A stretch of DNA of 22,883 nt, taken from positions 1-22,883 of the IMG/VR virus record IMGVR_UViG_3300002835_001159. The stretch is one strand, 5' to 3'. Of the stretch, positions 1-6,752 are shown in pieces. Below the pieces are notes generated by a model. The model was not told the DNA's origin, did not search any database, and saw only the letters and a program-made list of their open reading frames with translations. Each line of letters opens with the position of its first letter. Positions within the stretch are counted from its first letter, which is position 1. The DNA comes from a virus. Made by a program: the position numbers and the translations under genes.

Positions 1-107
1 ATGCCTCACCACAGCCATGGCCTTACATATTTCCGAGCAAGGATGTTTGCCGTGCCTGATGACCAGGTAAGGATCCTACGTGTGTCGCAATTAAACAACA
101 GTGTGGC
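1..107. other. Left-edge segment without an assignable gene
   Basis: This stretch precedes the first promoter. Its first 100 bases are about 49% G+C, clearly higher than the AT-rich genes that follow. On the + strand one frame is open from base 1 to a TGA at 109-111 (36 codons), so it could be the 3' end of a gene starting outside the window. The peptide (PHHSHGLTYFRARMFAVPDD...) is not one I recognise. A minus-strand frame is also open for about 26 codons but has no usable start. I see no RNA gene here. Confidence 0.3.
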
Positions 108-136
108 TTGACATATATAACTACCCATGTTATAAT
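108..136 (+). promoter_or_regulatory. Sigma70-type promoter, TTGACA-N17-TATAAT
   Basis: A perfect -35 hexamer TTGACA (108-113) and a perfect -10 hexamer TATAAT (131-136) are separated by 17 bp. Transcription would start near 143, just before the AAGGA ribosome site (145-149) of the metallophosphoesterase gene. It is a vegetative host-polymerase promoter, as used for early phage transcription, and probably drives the block of overlapping genes that follows. Confidence 0.88.
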
Positions 137-158
137 ATCACCATAAGGAAATAATACT

Positions 159-1085
159 ATGAAGATTGCAGTTTGTTCAGATATTCACCTAGAATTTGGT
201 ACTATCAGCCTCGACAATACCGAAGGTGCTGATGTACTCATTCTTGGCGGTGATATTTGTGTTGCTAAAGATTTAAATACAAGGGACGAATATGCGCTTG
301 CTGACCGCTTTGGCCGCTCTGAGGCGTGGCATACATTCTTTCAAGAATGCTCTGCTAGATTCCCTCATGTTATCTACATCGCTGGAAATCACGAACATTA
401 TCACGGTGATTTTAGGGATACTATTACAAGGCTTCGTGATAAGCTTGGTTATCTACGCAATTTACATATCTTAGATAAACAAATTCTAACTGTTGATGAT
501 GTAACATTCATTGGCGGTACTTTGTGGACTGATATGAACAAGGAAGATCCAATTACATTGTTGCACATGAAAGGCATGATGAATGACTTCCGTTGTGTAG
601 ATAATAGTGACCGTGTGGTCAACTACAAAGCACCAATCTACAAAAAAGATGGGAATGGTGAATACATCACACAAAAAATTGGTGAAGTAAATTCATTGAT
701 TGAAGATGGTTTTGAATTCAAGCAACGTGTTTCTCGGTTCTCACCAGAAGATTCGGTTGAAGACCATCGTAAAATGTTGGGTTACATTCAGTCTGTGATT
801 GAAGGTAAGTTTGATGAAAAGTTTGTTGTTGTGGGTCACCATGCACCAAGCAAATCATCAACCCATCCTCGTTATGCTGATGAACAGATTATGAATGGTG
901 GTTATAGTAGCGCATTGGACGAATACATCATGGATCATCCACAAATCAAATTGTGGACTCATGGTCATACACATGAAGATTTCGACTATATGGTTGGTTC
1001 TACTCGTATTGTTTGTAACCCCCGTGGTTATGATGCATATGAAGACCGTGCTGATAGATTTCAATTGAAATTTGTGGAGGTTTGA
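159..1085 (+). CDS. Calcineurin-like metallophosphoesterase
   Basis: A 308-residue protein with the full set of metallophosphoesterase signatures: D8-x-H10 (SDIH), G-G-D32, G-N77-H78-E, G-H-H (226-228) and a terminal H268-G-H270-T-H272. These residues bind the two metal ions that hydrolyse phosphomonoesters or diesters. The length is usual for the family and the protein is presumably cytoplasmic, as there is no signal peptide or membrane segment. It is the first gene behind a perfect sigma70 promoter and its stop overlaps the next start (TGATG). Related enzymes are frequent in aquatic T4-like phages, but the substrate (nucleotide, nucleic acid or phosphoprotein) cannot be read from sequence. 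Confidence 0.88.
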   Translation: MKIAVCSDIHLEFGTISLDNTEGADVLILGGDICVAKDLNTRDEYALADRFGRSEAWHTFFQECSARFPHVIYIAGNHEHYHGDFRDTITRLRDKLGYLRNLHILDKQILTVDDVTFIGGTLWTDMNKEDPITLLHMKGMMNDFRCVDNSDRVVNYKAPIYKKDGNGEYITQKIGEVNSLIEDGFEFKQRVSRFSPEDSVEDHRKMLGYIQSVIEGKFDEKFVVVGHHAPSKSSTHPRYADEQIMNGGYSSALDEYIMDHPQIKLWTHGHTHEDFDYMVGSTRIVCNPRGYDAYEDRADRFQLKFVEV

Positions 1086-1342
1086 TGAACGAACAACTTA
1101 GAGAACTTGTCCGAGAATCTTACCTAGATGTATATGGTCTAGGCAAAGAACGGTATAAGTGGGAATATACAATTGAGAAATTCACCGAGATGATTGTGTT
1201 AAGGTGTACCGATATCATAAAAGAAAATAAACAATTTGCCAAGGATCATAGGTGGTCTTCCCGTGAATTGGCTGATGTATGTGTGTTTGAAATTGAAAAA
1301 ACTTTTGGAGTTGAAAATGGAAAAGAAACTGTATCTAGTTGA
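1085..1342 (+). CDS. Small conserved phage protein, unknown function
   Basis: An 85-residue soluble protein starting at the ATG that overlaps the previous TGA. A strong GGAGG ribosome site (1076-1080) fixes this start rather than the TTG three bases upstream. It is mostly helical and charged, with the segment RELVRESYLDVYG at the N-terminus and a predicted helix around FTEMIVLRCTDIIKEN. From memory, short proteins of this type (an N-terminal RELxxES-like segment and a central 'EKF-E-IV--C--II') recur near metabolic genes of T4-like marine phages. No function is known to me. It is translationally coupled on both sides. Confidence 0.75.
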   Translation: MNEQLRELVRESYLDVYGLGKERYKWEYTIEKFTEMIVLRCTDIIKENKQFAKDHRWSSRELADVCVFEIEKTFGVENGKETVSS

Positions 1343-1601
1343 AACTGTATCAATGTTTCGTATGCGTTATGTGGTTGAGGCTCATGAAGAATCTCATGCA
1401 CATGATGAATTCATTATGGAAATTGGCAAAGATTCTTTCAAAGAATTTTCACAACATCATATTGATGAGGTGATTGTTTCTAGTCGTGAATTATCTGCAA
1501 AAGATTATTTAAAATTGTTTGACGCAGATAACGATTACTGTAAGAATTGGGACATTGCCGACAAAATGAAATCAATCAACTCTATTGATTACAAAGAATG
1601 A
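1317..1601 (+). CDS. Small conserved phage protein, unknown function
   Basis: A 94-residue protein. The frame is open further upstream, but that part is the out-of-frame shadow of the preceding gene. ATG 1317 has GGAG at 1307-1310 and is the likely start, giving a 26-base overlap with the upstream gene. The N-terminus (YLVETVSMFRMRYVVEA) looks like a beta-rich segment, followed by an acidic and His-rich helix and a motif close to 'VIVSSRELSAKDYLKLFD-DNDY'. I recall similar small proteins in T4-like cyanophages and pelagiphages, always hypothetical. It ends in an ATGA overlap with the epimerase. Confidence 0.72.
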   Translation: MEKKLYLVETVSMFRMRYVVEAHEESHAHDEFIMEIGKDSFKEFSQHHIDEVIVSSRELSAKDYLKLFDADNDYCKNWDIADKMKSINSIDYKE

Positions 1602-2419
1602 AGAAGATTCTAATCACCGGTAGTTCTGGTTACATTGGCCAACACCTTTGTCAGGTGTTGAGTAATGAATATGTTGTTGGTTTGGATCGTGTGTTCAAAC
1701 CACAACTTGCAGAAAAATTTATACAAGAAGATATTGACAACATGAACTGTTTAGATGGCCACTATGATGTTGTGGTTCATTTGGCTGGATTGGTGAATGT
1801 CGGTGATTCTGTAAAATGGCCGATGCGTTACTACCAAACAAATGTTGGTGGTACAATGAATCTTTTGGAACGTGTGAGTTTTGACCATTTCATCTTTGCA
1901 TCAACTGGCGCAGCCTCTGGTGCAGAAAGTCCATATGCAATATCAAAAAAGATTACTGAAACAATTGTTCGTAATTATTGCACATTAACTAACAAAGACC
2001 AAACAATTTTCAGGTTCTACAACGTTATTGGTTCTGCATACGGAATTGATCCAACGAACCATGATGGTTTGATGTACAATTTAATGAAAGCGAGAGAAAC
2101 AGGTGAGTTCAATTTATATGGTAATGATTATGATACACTTGATGGTACCGCAGTTCGTGATTATATACACGTACTTGAAATATGCGAGGCCATTAAACTT
2201 GCTATTAGACGACCTTCAAATATCCTCTTGGAAAACCTAGGCAGCGGGCAAGGTTACACAGTACAACAAACCATAGATACATTCAAAAAGGTGAATGATT
2301 GTGATTTTAAAGTAAATGTGATGCCACGTAGAGCAGGTGACTTAGCACATTCTGTTTTGCATGATGTGTCACCGTATATGAAAAAAGTTTTTACACTGGA
2401 ACAAATGTTAAAATTATGA
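1598..2419 (+). CDS. NAD(P)-dependent epimerase/dehydratase (short SDR, GalE-like)
   Basis: A 273-residue extended-SDR protein. The N-terminal Rossmann signature is G8-S-S-G11-Y-I-G14, an acidic residue at the end of strand 2 (D30) suggests NAD preference, and the catalytic motif is Y113-A-I-S-K117 with S102/T103 in the expected upstream position. The 'RDYIHVLEICEAI' segment near residue 190 is typical of UDP-glucose 4-epimerase-like enzymes. It is shorter than the usual 310-340 residues, mainly in the C-terminal substrate domain, so the sugar-nucleotide substrate is uncertain. A role in sugar nucleotides for host surface or virion glycosylation is inference. It overlaps both neighbours by ATGA. 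Confidence 0.88.
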   Translation: MKKILITGSSGYIGQHLCQVLSNEYVVGLDRVFKPQLAEKFIQEDIDNMNCLDGHYDVVVHLAGLVNVGDSVKWPMRYYQTNVGGTMNLLERVSFDHFIFASTGAASGAESPYAISKKITETIVRNYCTLTNKDQTIFRFYNVIGSAYGIDPTNHDGLMYNLMKARETGEFNLYGNDYDTLDGTAVRDYIHVLEICEAIKLAIRRPSNILLENLGSGQGYTVQQTIDTFKKVNDCDFKVNVMPRRAGDLAHSVLHDVSPYMKKVFTLEQMLKL

Positions 2420-3078
2420 AAATCTATTTCTCAAATTATCGTAACCACTGGATTTCTCCATATACAATTTTGGAGAAGATTTTCTTTTGGCGTGAGATTG
2501 ACTATGATGAACCAATCATCGAAAAGTGGTCCAATCGTCTAATGCCATTGTCAACCGCATACATGAAATTCATGGACTTTATTCATCCACAAATTCGTTA
2601 TGTAAAAATCGACAGATGGGATACATGGAATATGGATGGCACATTGTCACCAATTATTCTTCCAATGTTGAAACAGTTGCACGCCACGAAACATGGTTCG
2701 CCTAATGTTGATGATAATGATGTGCCAGAAGAATTGAAGTCTACCTCAGCACCACCAAAAGAAAATGTATATGATGTGGATGCCAATCATTTCAAACGTT
2801 TCGATTGGGTCATGGATGAAATGATTTGGGCTTTTGAACAACTACAACCAGATAATGATTGGGAACAACTGTACACTTCTGGTGTTGCTGATTGGAATTT
2901 TGTGCCTGTTGATGTAGAAGGCAATGAAGTGCCTAAAAGTGAACAGAGATATACTGAAATGCGCCATGGACCAAATCATACATATGAGATAGATTGGGAA
3001 GCTCGCAACAAACACCAAGAACGCATCACTAATGGTTTGCGTTTGTTCGGCAAATATTATCAAGCACTATGGGACTAA
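2416..3078 (+). CDS. Conserved T4-like phage protein, unknown function
   Basis: A 220-residue protein rich in Trp and Tyr, with the striking segments IDRWDTWNMDGTL, IILPMLKQL, KHGSPNVDDNDVP and FDWVMDEMIWAFEQL. From memory, these blocks are strongly conserved in a protein found in many marine T4-like phages, usually near epimerases and other small genes, without an assigned function. No signal peptide, membrane segment or catalytic motif is visible. The start is the ATGA overlap with the epimerase. I cannot offer a mechanism. Confidence 0.85.
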   Translation: MKIYFSNYRNHWISPYTILEKIFFWREIDYDEPIIEKWSNRLMPLSTAYMKFMDFIHPQIRYVKIDRWDTWNMDGTLSPIILPMLKQLHATKHGSPNVDDNDVPEELKSTSAPPKENVYDVDANHFKRFDWVMDEMIWAFEQLQPDNDWEQLYTSGVADWNFVPVDVEGNEVPKSEQRYTEMRHGPNHTYEIDWEARNKHQERITNGLRLFGKYYQALWD

Positions 3079-3079
3079 T

Positions 3080-3259
3080 ATGGTTAATGTACTACAAAAA
3101 CTTGAAGAAGAAATGTCTGAGATAAAACTCCGTATAAAAGAGTTGGAACTCATTGAAAAAGAAAATGTGGCATTGCGTGAATTGGTGCATCACCTTGCAT
3201 CACGACCCGCACCATATCAACCAGACCCTTATGCACCACCATATAAGGTGACTTGTTAA
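3080..3259 (+). CDS. Small coiled-coil protein
   Basis: A 59-residue protein: residues 1-40 form a heptad-like charged helix (KLEEEMSEIKLRIKELELI), and the tail is Pro/Tyr-rich (PYQPDPYAPPY). The ATG at 3080 follows the previous stop by one base; an in-frame ATG at 3113 is an alternative start. The ribosome site is weak for both. It could be an oligomerisation module or a small virion part, but I do not recognise it. The gene overlaps the next one as TAATG. Confidence 0.6.
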   Translation: MVNVLQKLEEEMSEIKLRIKELELIEKENVALRELVHHLASRPAPYQPDPYAPPYKVTC

Positions 3260-3498
3260 TGTTATCATTCATTCATTATGTGTCGGCCTTACGTAGGTTG
3301 AAAGAATCCGAAAAGACTGTCTATATGTTAGGTGGTGAACAAGAAGCACCACCAATGATCCTGGCGCAACGGGATATGATTAAACATGAAGTTGAATATT
3401 ATCAAGAAGAATCCATCAAACTAGCATTCTTTATAGGTGCAGTTGCCTTAATTGGCACCGCAGTGTATAATCTACTTTTACAATTAGGAAAAATATGA
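3259..3498 (+). CDS. Small single-pass membrane protein
   Basis: A 79-residue protein starting at the ATG overlapping the previous stop, with AAGGTG at 3245-3250 as ribosome site. A charged helical N-terminal part (about residues 1-55) precedes one strong transmembrane segment near the C-terminus (LAFFIGAVALIGTAVYNLLL). No known domain is visible. It sits in a run of three small membrane proteins and ends with an ATGA overlap. It might act at the host inner membrane (for example superinfection exclusion or lysis timing), but nothing in the sequence proves this. Confidence 0.65.
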   Translation: MLSFIHYVSALRRLKESEKTVYMLGGEQEAPPMILAQRDMIKHEVEYYQEESIKLAFFIGAVALIGTAVYNLLLQLGKI

Positions 3499-3749
3499 AA
3501 ACTTGGTTACTTTGGTTAAAAGAAAATTATGTGAAACTCGTTGGTTACATACTAATGGTTGTTGCCATTTTATTGTTTATGTTGGCAATTGTCACCAGAC
3601 CTACACCAACAGTAGATGTATTAAAAGACTTTAAAGATGGTATTCAAAACCACCTTGTATGGTCGATTAAAGGTGAATGTTTCTTTGTACGTCCACACAC
3701 AGAGCAAACAGTATATTTAATTCGTGTGGCTGATTGTGATAAGAAATAA
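3495..3749 (+). CDS. Small membrane-anchored protein
   Basis: An 84-residue protein with one N-terminal transmembrane segment (about residues 16-34, GYILMVVAILLFMLAIVT) and a C-terminal domain of about 50 residues. That domain holds two Cys residues (GECFFV... and VADCDKK) and would lie outside the cytoplasm if the N-terminus stays inside. The two cysteines could then form a disulfide. No family is recognised. Translation is coupled to the preceding membrane-protein gene by an ATGA overlap. Confidence 0.65.
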   Translation: MKTWLLWLKENYVKLVGYILMVVAILLFMLAIVTRPTPTVDVLKDFKDGIQNHLVWSIKGECFFVRPHTEQTVYLIRVADCDKK

Positions 3750-3758
3750 GGAGTCACT

Positions 3759-4067
3759 ATGAGTTTATTTGTTGAAGTCAATTCTATTGAAAAGGGTTGT
3801 CCTGTTATTATTAATTTGGACCACATTATTGAAATTGCACCATTGGCTAATGGTGGATGTGCATTGTTTACGCTTGATGGTGCAGGTATGAATTCTAAAA
3901 ATGCCATGAAAGTTTCCGACAGTTATGATTTGTTTAGACAATTCGCTATGCAGACTGTAACAGTAGAAGATATTGAACGCCGTTTTCCTAAAGTTTCTAC
4001 ATCATCTGAAACTACAAAGAAAACTAAAAAATCAGAAGAAATTGAAATTCCTAAATTTGGTGGTTAA
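3759..4067 (+). CDS. Small conserved phage protein with lysine-rich tail
   Basis: A 102-residue protein with an excellent AAGGAG ribosome site (3748-3753). Residues 1-60 form a compact, probably beta-rich domain (FVEVNSIEKGCPVIINLDHI, IAPLANGGCALFTLDG), followed by a helix and a disordered Ser/Thr/Lys-rich tail. I recall close relatives as small hypothetical proteins of T4-like marine phages. The 'INLDHIIEI' strand pattern superficially resembles small flagellar FlbD-like proteins, but I would not assign that function. Confidence 0.72.
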   Translation: MSLFVEVNSIEKGCPVIINLDHIIEIAPLANGGCALFTLDGAGMNSKNAMKVSDSYDLFRQFAMQTVTVEDIERRFPKVSTSSETTKKTKKSEEIEIPKFGG

Positions 4068-4070
4068 ACA

Positions 4071-4301
4071 ATGAAGTTTGAAATGGCAGGTCAACACTAC
4101 AACTACTTGGGGGGTTTTAATGACAAACAACCAGGAACAAAAGTTACTATAGAATTTGAAGCAGAACAACTGCAAGACATTCTAGAAGAATTTACCATGT
4201 TTCTACGTGGATGTGGTTTTATAATTAACGGTACATTAGATGTGATACCAGATGAGGAATATTATGCAGCAACTATTCGCACCGACAATTCAATGGATTA
4301 A
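4071..4301 (+). CDS. Small acidic protein, unknown function
   Basis: A 76-residue acidic protein (many Glu/Asp) with an apparent alpha/beta layout: FEMAGQHYNYLGGFND, an amphipathic helix AEQLQDILEEFTMFLRGCGF and a C-terminal acidic stretch. There is no motif I can name. It begins three bases after the previous stop and its last 38 bases overlap the following membrane-protein gene. Confidence 0.62.
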   Translation: MKFEMAGQHYNYLGGFNDKQPGTKVTIEFEAEQLQDILEEFTMFLRGCGFIINGTLDVIPDEEYYAATIRTDNSMD

Positions 4302-4551
4302 AGATGATTGGCGCAGTAATCACATTCGTTTTGTTATTGAGTTGCTCGCTTGGGCTATTAGTATTGGTTGCTCAATTACCATGGCACTCACTGTACCATC
4401 TCCCCCTCTACTTGCTCTGTATCCTGTGTGGATCCTTGGTTGTGCTCTGTACGCTTGGGCTGCTTATACTAGGAAATCATTTGGCATGCTGGCTAACTAC
4501 ATCTTGTTGACAACTATTGACACCATTGGATTGATTAGGATGTTAACATGA
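4264..4551 (+). CDS. Conserved three-segment membrane protein
   Basis: A 95-residue protein. The start at 4264 is chosen because GAGGA at 4254-4258 lies 5 bases upstream; an ATG at 4252 lacks such a site. After a short basic segment (QWIKDDWRSNHIRF) there are about three hydrophobic helices (ELLAWAISIGCSITMALTV, LLALYPVWILGCALYAWAA, LANYILLTTIDTIGLIRML). I recall this as a recurrent hypothetical membrane protein of T4-like cyanophages. Its membrane topology loosely resembles half of a small transporter, but no function is established. Confidence 0.72.
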   Translation: MQQLFAPTIQWIKDDWRSNHIRFVIELLAWAISIGCSITMALTVPSPPLLALYPVWILGCALYAWAAYTRKSFGMLANYILLTTIDTIGLIRMLT

Positions 4552-4832
4552 GTACAACTTTAACAACCAATACATTCTACGGCATTTTGCCGAGTGTTAG
4601 TGCCGGAGGCACAGGTATGGCAATGCAGACAGCACAAGCAACATCATTCGTAATGGTTGAACCTATCGGTTATGAATTTCAGGTAGTTGAATATATGGAA
4701 GGCGATAGAATTGCAAAGGTTGCTTTACAGGTTAAACGAAACATACATGACCAATATGGCAACATAAAGACACATGGTATGTGGATGGATGTTCCTAGGA
4801 TTAAAATTCCTTATGTGGCGCCTGTGGTGTAA
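4548..4832 (+). CDS. Small conserved protein, unknown function
   Basis: A 94-residue protein translationally coupled by ATGA. The N-terminal third is Ser/Thr/Gly-rich and probably flexible (TTLTTNTFYGILPSVSAGG); the rest looks like a small beta-rich domain (YEFQVVEYMEGDRIAKVALQ). There is no signal peptide or catalytic motif. I do not recognise a characterised family. The last 20 bases overlap the next small gene. Confidence 0.62.
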   Translation: MSTTLTTNTFYGILPSVSAGGTGMAMQTAQATSFVMVEPIGYEFQVVEYMEGDRIAKVALQVKRNIHDQYGNIKTHGMWMDVPRIKIPYVAPVV

Positions 4833-4962
4833 AGCTTTAGGTGAAAAAAGTGGTAACAATAACAGCGAGGCCAATAAAATTGCTTGCATCCGGACTGTTA
4901 TTGTGTTATCATACATCATAACCAACCTTTTTATTATTGCCGGAGTAATCCATCACTGGTGA
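4813..4962 (+). CDS. Very small single-pass membrane protein
   Basis: A 49-residue protein from ATG 4813, beginning MWRLWCKALGEKSGNNNSEA and carrying one C-terminal transmembrane helix (TVIVLSYIITNLFIIAGVIH). The frame is open upstream to 4774, but that part is the shadow of the overlapping gene. The MWRLW-KALGEK start is a pattern I recall from tiny T4-like phage proteins. A weak AGGA lies 12 bases upstream, so translation may depend on coupling to the upstream gene. Function unknown. Confidence 0.6.
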   Translation: MWRLWCKALGEKSGNNNSEANKIACIRTVIVLSYIITNLFIIAGVIHHW

Positions 4963-4966
4963 CAAC

Positions 4967-5521
4967 ATGAACATTTTTTACCTTCACAATGACCCAAAAG
5001 TTTGTGCAGAAATGCATAACGACAAACATTGTATCAAAATGATCCTCGAATATGCTCAATTACTTTCTACTGCTCATCGTGTTCTTGATGGCACTTTGTC
5101 TGTTGGCCTCTCTGAAACTGGTCGAAAACAAAGCAGATATGTTCTTTCTGACGGCCGTGAGTCTGAGCTCTATGTTGCTACACATATCAATCATCCTTCA
5201 GCAATTTGGGTGAGAAAGTCTTATGAAAACTATGAGTGGTTGTATACTATGTTCATTGAATTGATGAAAGAATATACATATCGTTATGGTAAAAACCATG
5301 CCTGCGAAAAATTGATTGAATCACTATACACACCACCAACACATATTCCCAAAGGCGTTGGCTTCACAGAACCAACACCAGCAATGCCTGATGATGTAAA
5401 AGTGGCAGGCGATTCAATCAAGTCATACCGCAATTACTATATAAATAATAAGACGCACCTCGCTTCATGGCGAGGAAAATTTAACTCACGACCAGTGCCA
5501 AGCTGGTTTCAAACCGCATGA
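4967..5521 (+). CDS. Conserved phage protein, unknown function
   Basis: A 184-residue soluble protein with the N-terminal signature MNIFYLHNDPKVCAEMHNDK followed by HCIKMILEYAQLL and STAHRVLDG. The His/Asp/Cys clusters in the first 40 residues (H7, D9, H17, D19, H21) look like a possible metal or catalytic site, but this is only a reading of the pattern. Further blocks are HINHPSAIWVRKSYENYEWL and a C-terminal YRNYYINNKTHLASWRGK. I recall it as widespread and hypothetical in T4-like phages and some jumbo phages. It ends with ATGA coupling to the next gene. Confidence 0.8.
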   Translation: MNIFYLHNDPKVCAEMHNDKHCIKMILEYAQLLSTAHRVLDGTLSVGLSETGRKQSRYVLSDGRESELYVATHINHPSAIWVRKSYENYEWLYTMFIELMKEYTYRYGKNHACEKLIESLYTPPTHIPKGVGFTEPTPAMPDDVKVAGDSIKSYRNYYINNKTHLASWRGKFNSRPVPSWFQTA

Positions 5522-5793
5522 TTTATACATTTTTGAATAAAAATACAAGTGAAATTGAAGAACATACGATGCGCCTTGCAGAGTATGATGAGTTTAAGTT
5601 AAATAACCCCCATCTAGAACGTTACTTCACAGTCGATGGCATTCCAGGCCTAGGCGATGGTATGCGTATGGACACACCAGGAACTGGTAAGGCCGACTCC
5701 ACATTTGAAAAGTATGTCATCAATCGTATGAAGGAAACTATTCCTGGAAATACAATGAGTGGTCATAAAACTAAAATGCCAAGGGAATGGTAA
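5518..5793 (+). CDS. Small conserved phage protein, FmdB-like N-terminus
   Basis: A 91-residue protein. Residues 1-36 (YTFLNKNTSEIEEHTMRLAE...FKLNNPHLERY) resemble the N-terminus of short FmdB-type proteins seen in T4-like phages, but the zinc-ribbon CxxC that would follow in cellular FmdB proteins is absent. The remainder carries a Gly-rich loop (GIPGLGDGMRMDTPGTG) and a basic C-terminus. The function is unknown; a regulatory role would be speculative. The start overlaps the previous stop as ATGA. Confidence 0.68.
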   Translation: MIYTFLNKNTSEIEEHTMRLAEYDEFKLNNPHLERYFTVDGIPGLGDGMRMDTPGTGKADSTFEKYVINRMKETIPGNTMSGHKTKMPREW

Positions 5794-5984
5794 TGGCGCA
5801 GATACCAGCCCTATTTCTACCAAAAAAGAAAATTGAGGAGATACCTGAGGTAAAGAATTCCAGCAAGAATCGGAAGAAAAAGAAACCCGATACTACTAAA
5901 AAAGTTTCAGCAATATTTCAAAGGGGAATTGATGGTTACCAAAAAAACAACAGCCAGATACGCAGCGGAACAGTTACAAGATGA
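5793..5984 (+). CDS. Small lysine-rich protein overlapping phoH
   Basis: A 63-residue, very basic protein (an N-terminal LFLPKKK, then a KNRKKKKPDTTKK stretch). The start at 5793 overlaps the previous TAA and has AAGGGA at 5781-5786, which favours it over the ATG at 5787. Its last 53 bases overlap phoH in another frame. The good ribosome site and coupling support translation, but low complexity and overlap leave real doubt. It could bind nucleic acid non-specifically; this is inference. Confidence 0.5.
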   Translation: MAQIPALFLPKKKIEEIPEVKNSSKNRKKKKPDTTKKVSAIFQRGIDGYQKNNSQIRSGTVTR

Positions 5985-6696
5985 TGAGAATAAGACAAGG
6001 CATCAACCAGCAGTAAACAATTCATTGAGAATTAAACCAGACCATCTAAAGACGTTTGATCCACTAACAGAAAATCAAAGATTATTCTTTGAGATGTATA
6101 AAGGCGGTGCCTACTTTATGGGACTATTTGGTAGTCCTGGGGTAGGCAAAACTTTTTTGGCACTATATAAATCATTAGAAGAAGTATTAGACAAGTCCAA
6201 TTCATTCAAACAAGTAGTAGTTGTAAGGTCACTTGTGCAATTACGTGACGTTGGTTATTTACCAGGCAATCTTGAAGAAAAACAAGAAATCTATGAATTA
6301 CCTTACAAAGAGATTGCGGCCACATTATTTGGTCGTTCCGATGCATGGGATAGATTAAAGGAACAAAATCATGTACGATTTATTTCTACTACTGCCATTC
6401 GTGGTATTTCTATTGATGATGCTATTATTATAGTTGATGAAAATCAGAATTTGAATTGGTCAGAAGTAAATACAATTATCACCCGTGTTGGACATAGGTC
6501 CAAAATCATATTTTCAGGTGATTTTAAACAAACTGATTTGATTAAGAGTAACAAAGACCAAACAGCATTCCATAGTTTCTTGGAAGTGGCACGTAAGATG
6601 CCGTCCTTTCAAGAAATATACTTTACACCAGACGATATTGTTCGTTCCAGTTTAGTTAAACAATGGATTGTGGCCTGTGAAGACCTAGGTTACTAA
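5932..6696 (+). CDS. phoH: PhoH-like P-loop ATPase
   Basis: A 254-residue PhoH-family protein. Walker A is G67-S-P-G-V-G-K73-T, Walker B is IIIVDE (165-170) followed by NQNL, and TFDPLTENQRLFF upstream matches the usual PhoH lead-in. The ATG at 5932 has AAGGGG at 5921-5926 and is preferred over the TTG directly before it. PhoH proteins are ATPases with RNA-helicase or nuclease-related activity in some bacteria, and phoH is a common auxiliary gene of marine phages. Its role in infection is unsettled; the phosphate-starvation link comes from the E. coli gene name. The stop codon lies inside the first copy of a 22-bp tandem repeat. Confidence 0.93.
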   Translation: MVTKKTTARYAAEQLQDDENKTRHQPAVNNSLRIKPDHLKTFDPLTENQRLFFEMYKGGAYFMGLFGSPGVGKTFLALYKSLEEVLDKSNSFKQVVVVRSLVQLRDVGYLPGNLEEKQEIYELPYKEIAATLFGRSDAWDRLKEQNHVRFISTTAIRGISIDDAIIIVDENQNLNWSEVNTIITRVGHRSKIIFSGDFKQTDLIKSNKDQTAFHSFLEVARKMPSFQEIYFTPDDIVRSSLVKQWIVACEDLGY

Positions 6697-6735
6697 GATA
6701 AATACTATTCCAAACTAAGATAAATACTATTCCAA
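6692..6735 (+). repeat. Perfect 22-bp tandem duplication with late-promoter-like TAAATA
   Basis: Two exact head-to-tail copies of a 22-bp unit (6692-6713 and 6714-6735) separate phoH from the radical SAM gene. Each copy contains GATAAATA, one base away from the T4 late promoter core TATAAATA, and each would place a start about 10 bases downstream. The first copy includes the phoH stop codon. The duplication may double a late promoter (or another binding site) in front of the modification cassette. Promoter activity is inferred from the motif only. Confidence 0.85.
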
Positions 6736-6752
6736 TAATAAGAGGAAATAAA

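Noticed and set aside
1-107. Possible HNH-like fragment on the minus strand at the left edge
   Set aside because: The frame (PYLVIRHGKHP...) is only about 26 codons, follows a stop and has no start codon; the resemblance is too short to support.
4304-4510. Leu-rich 68-codon open frame inside the membrane-protein gene
   Set aside because: It is the alternative-frame reading of the three-segment membrane protein at 4264-4551, which has the ribosome site and the conserved look.
5440-5447. TATAAATA inside the gene at 4967-5521
   Set aside because: It is a perfect late-promoter octamer, but lies in coding sequence that encodes YYINNK; in AT-rich DNA a chance match is likely and no separate late gene follows directly.
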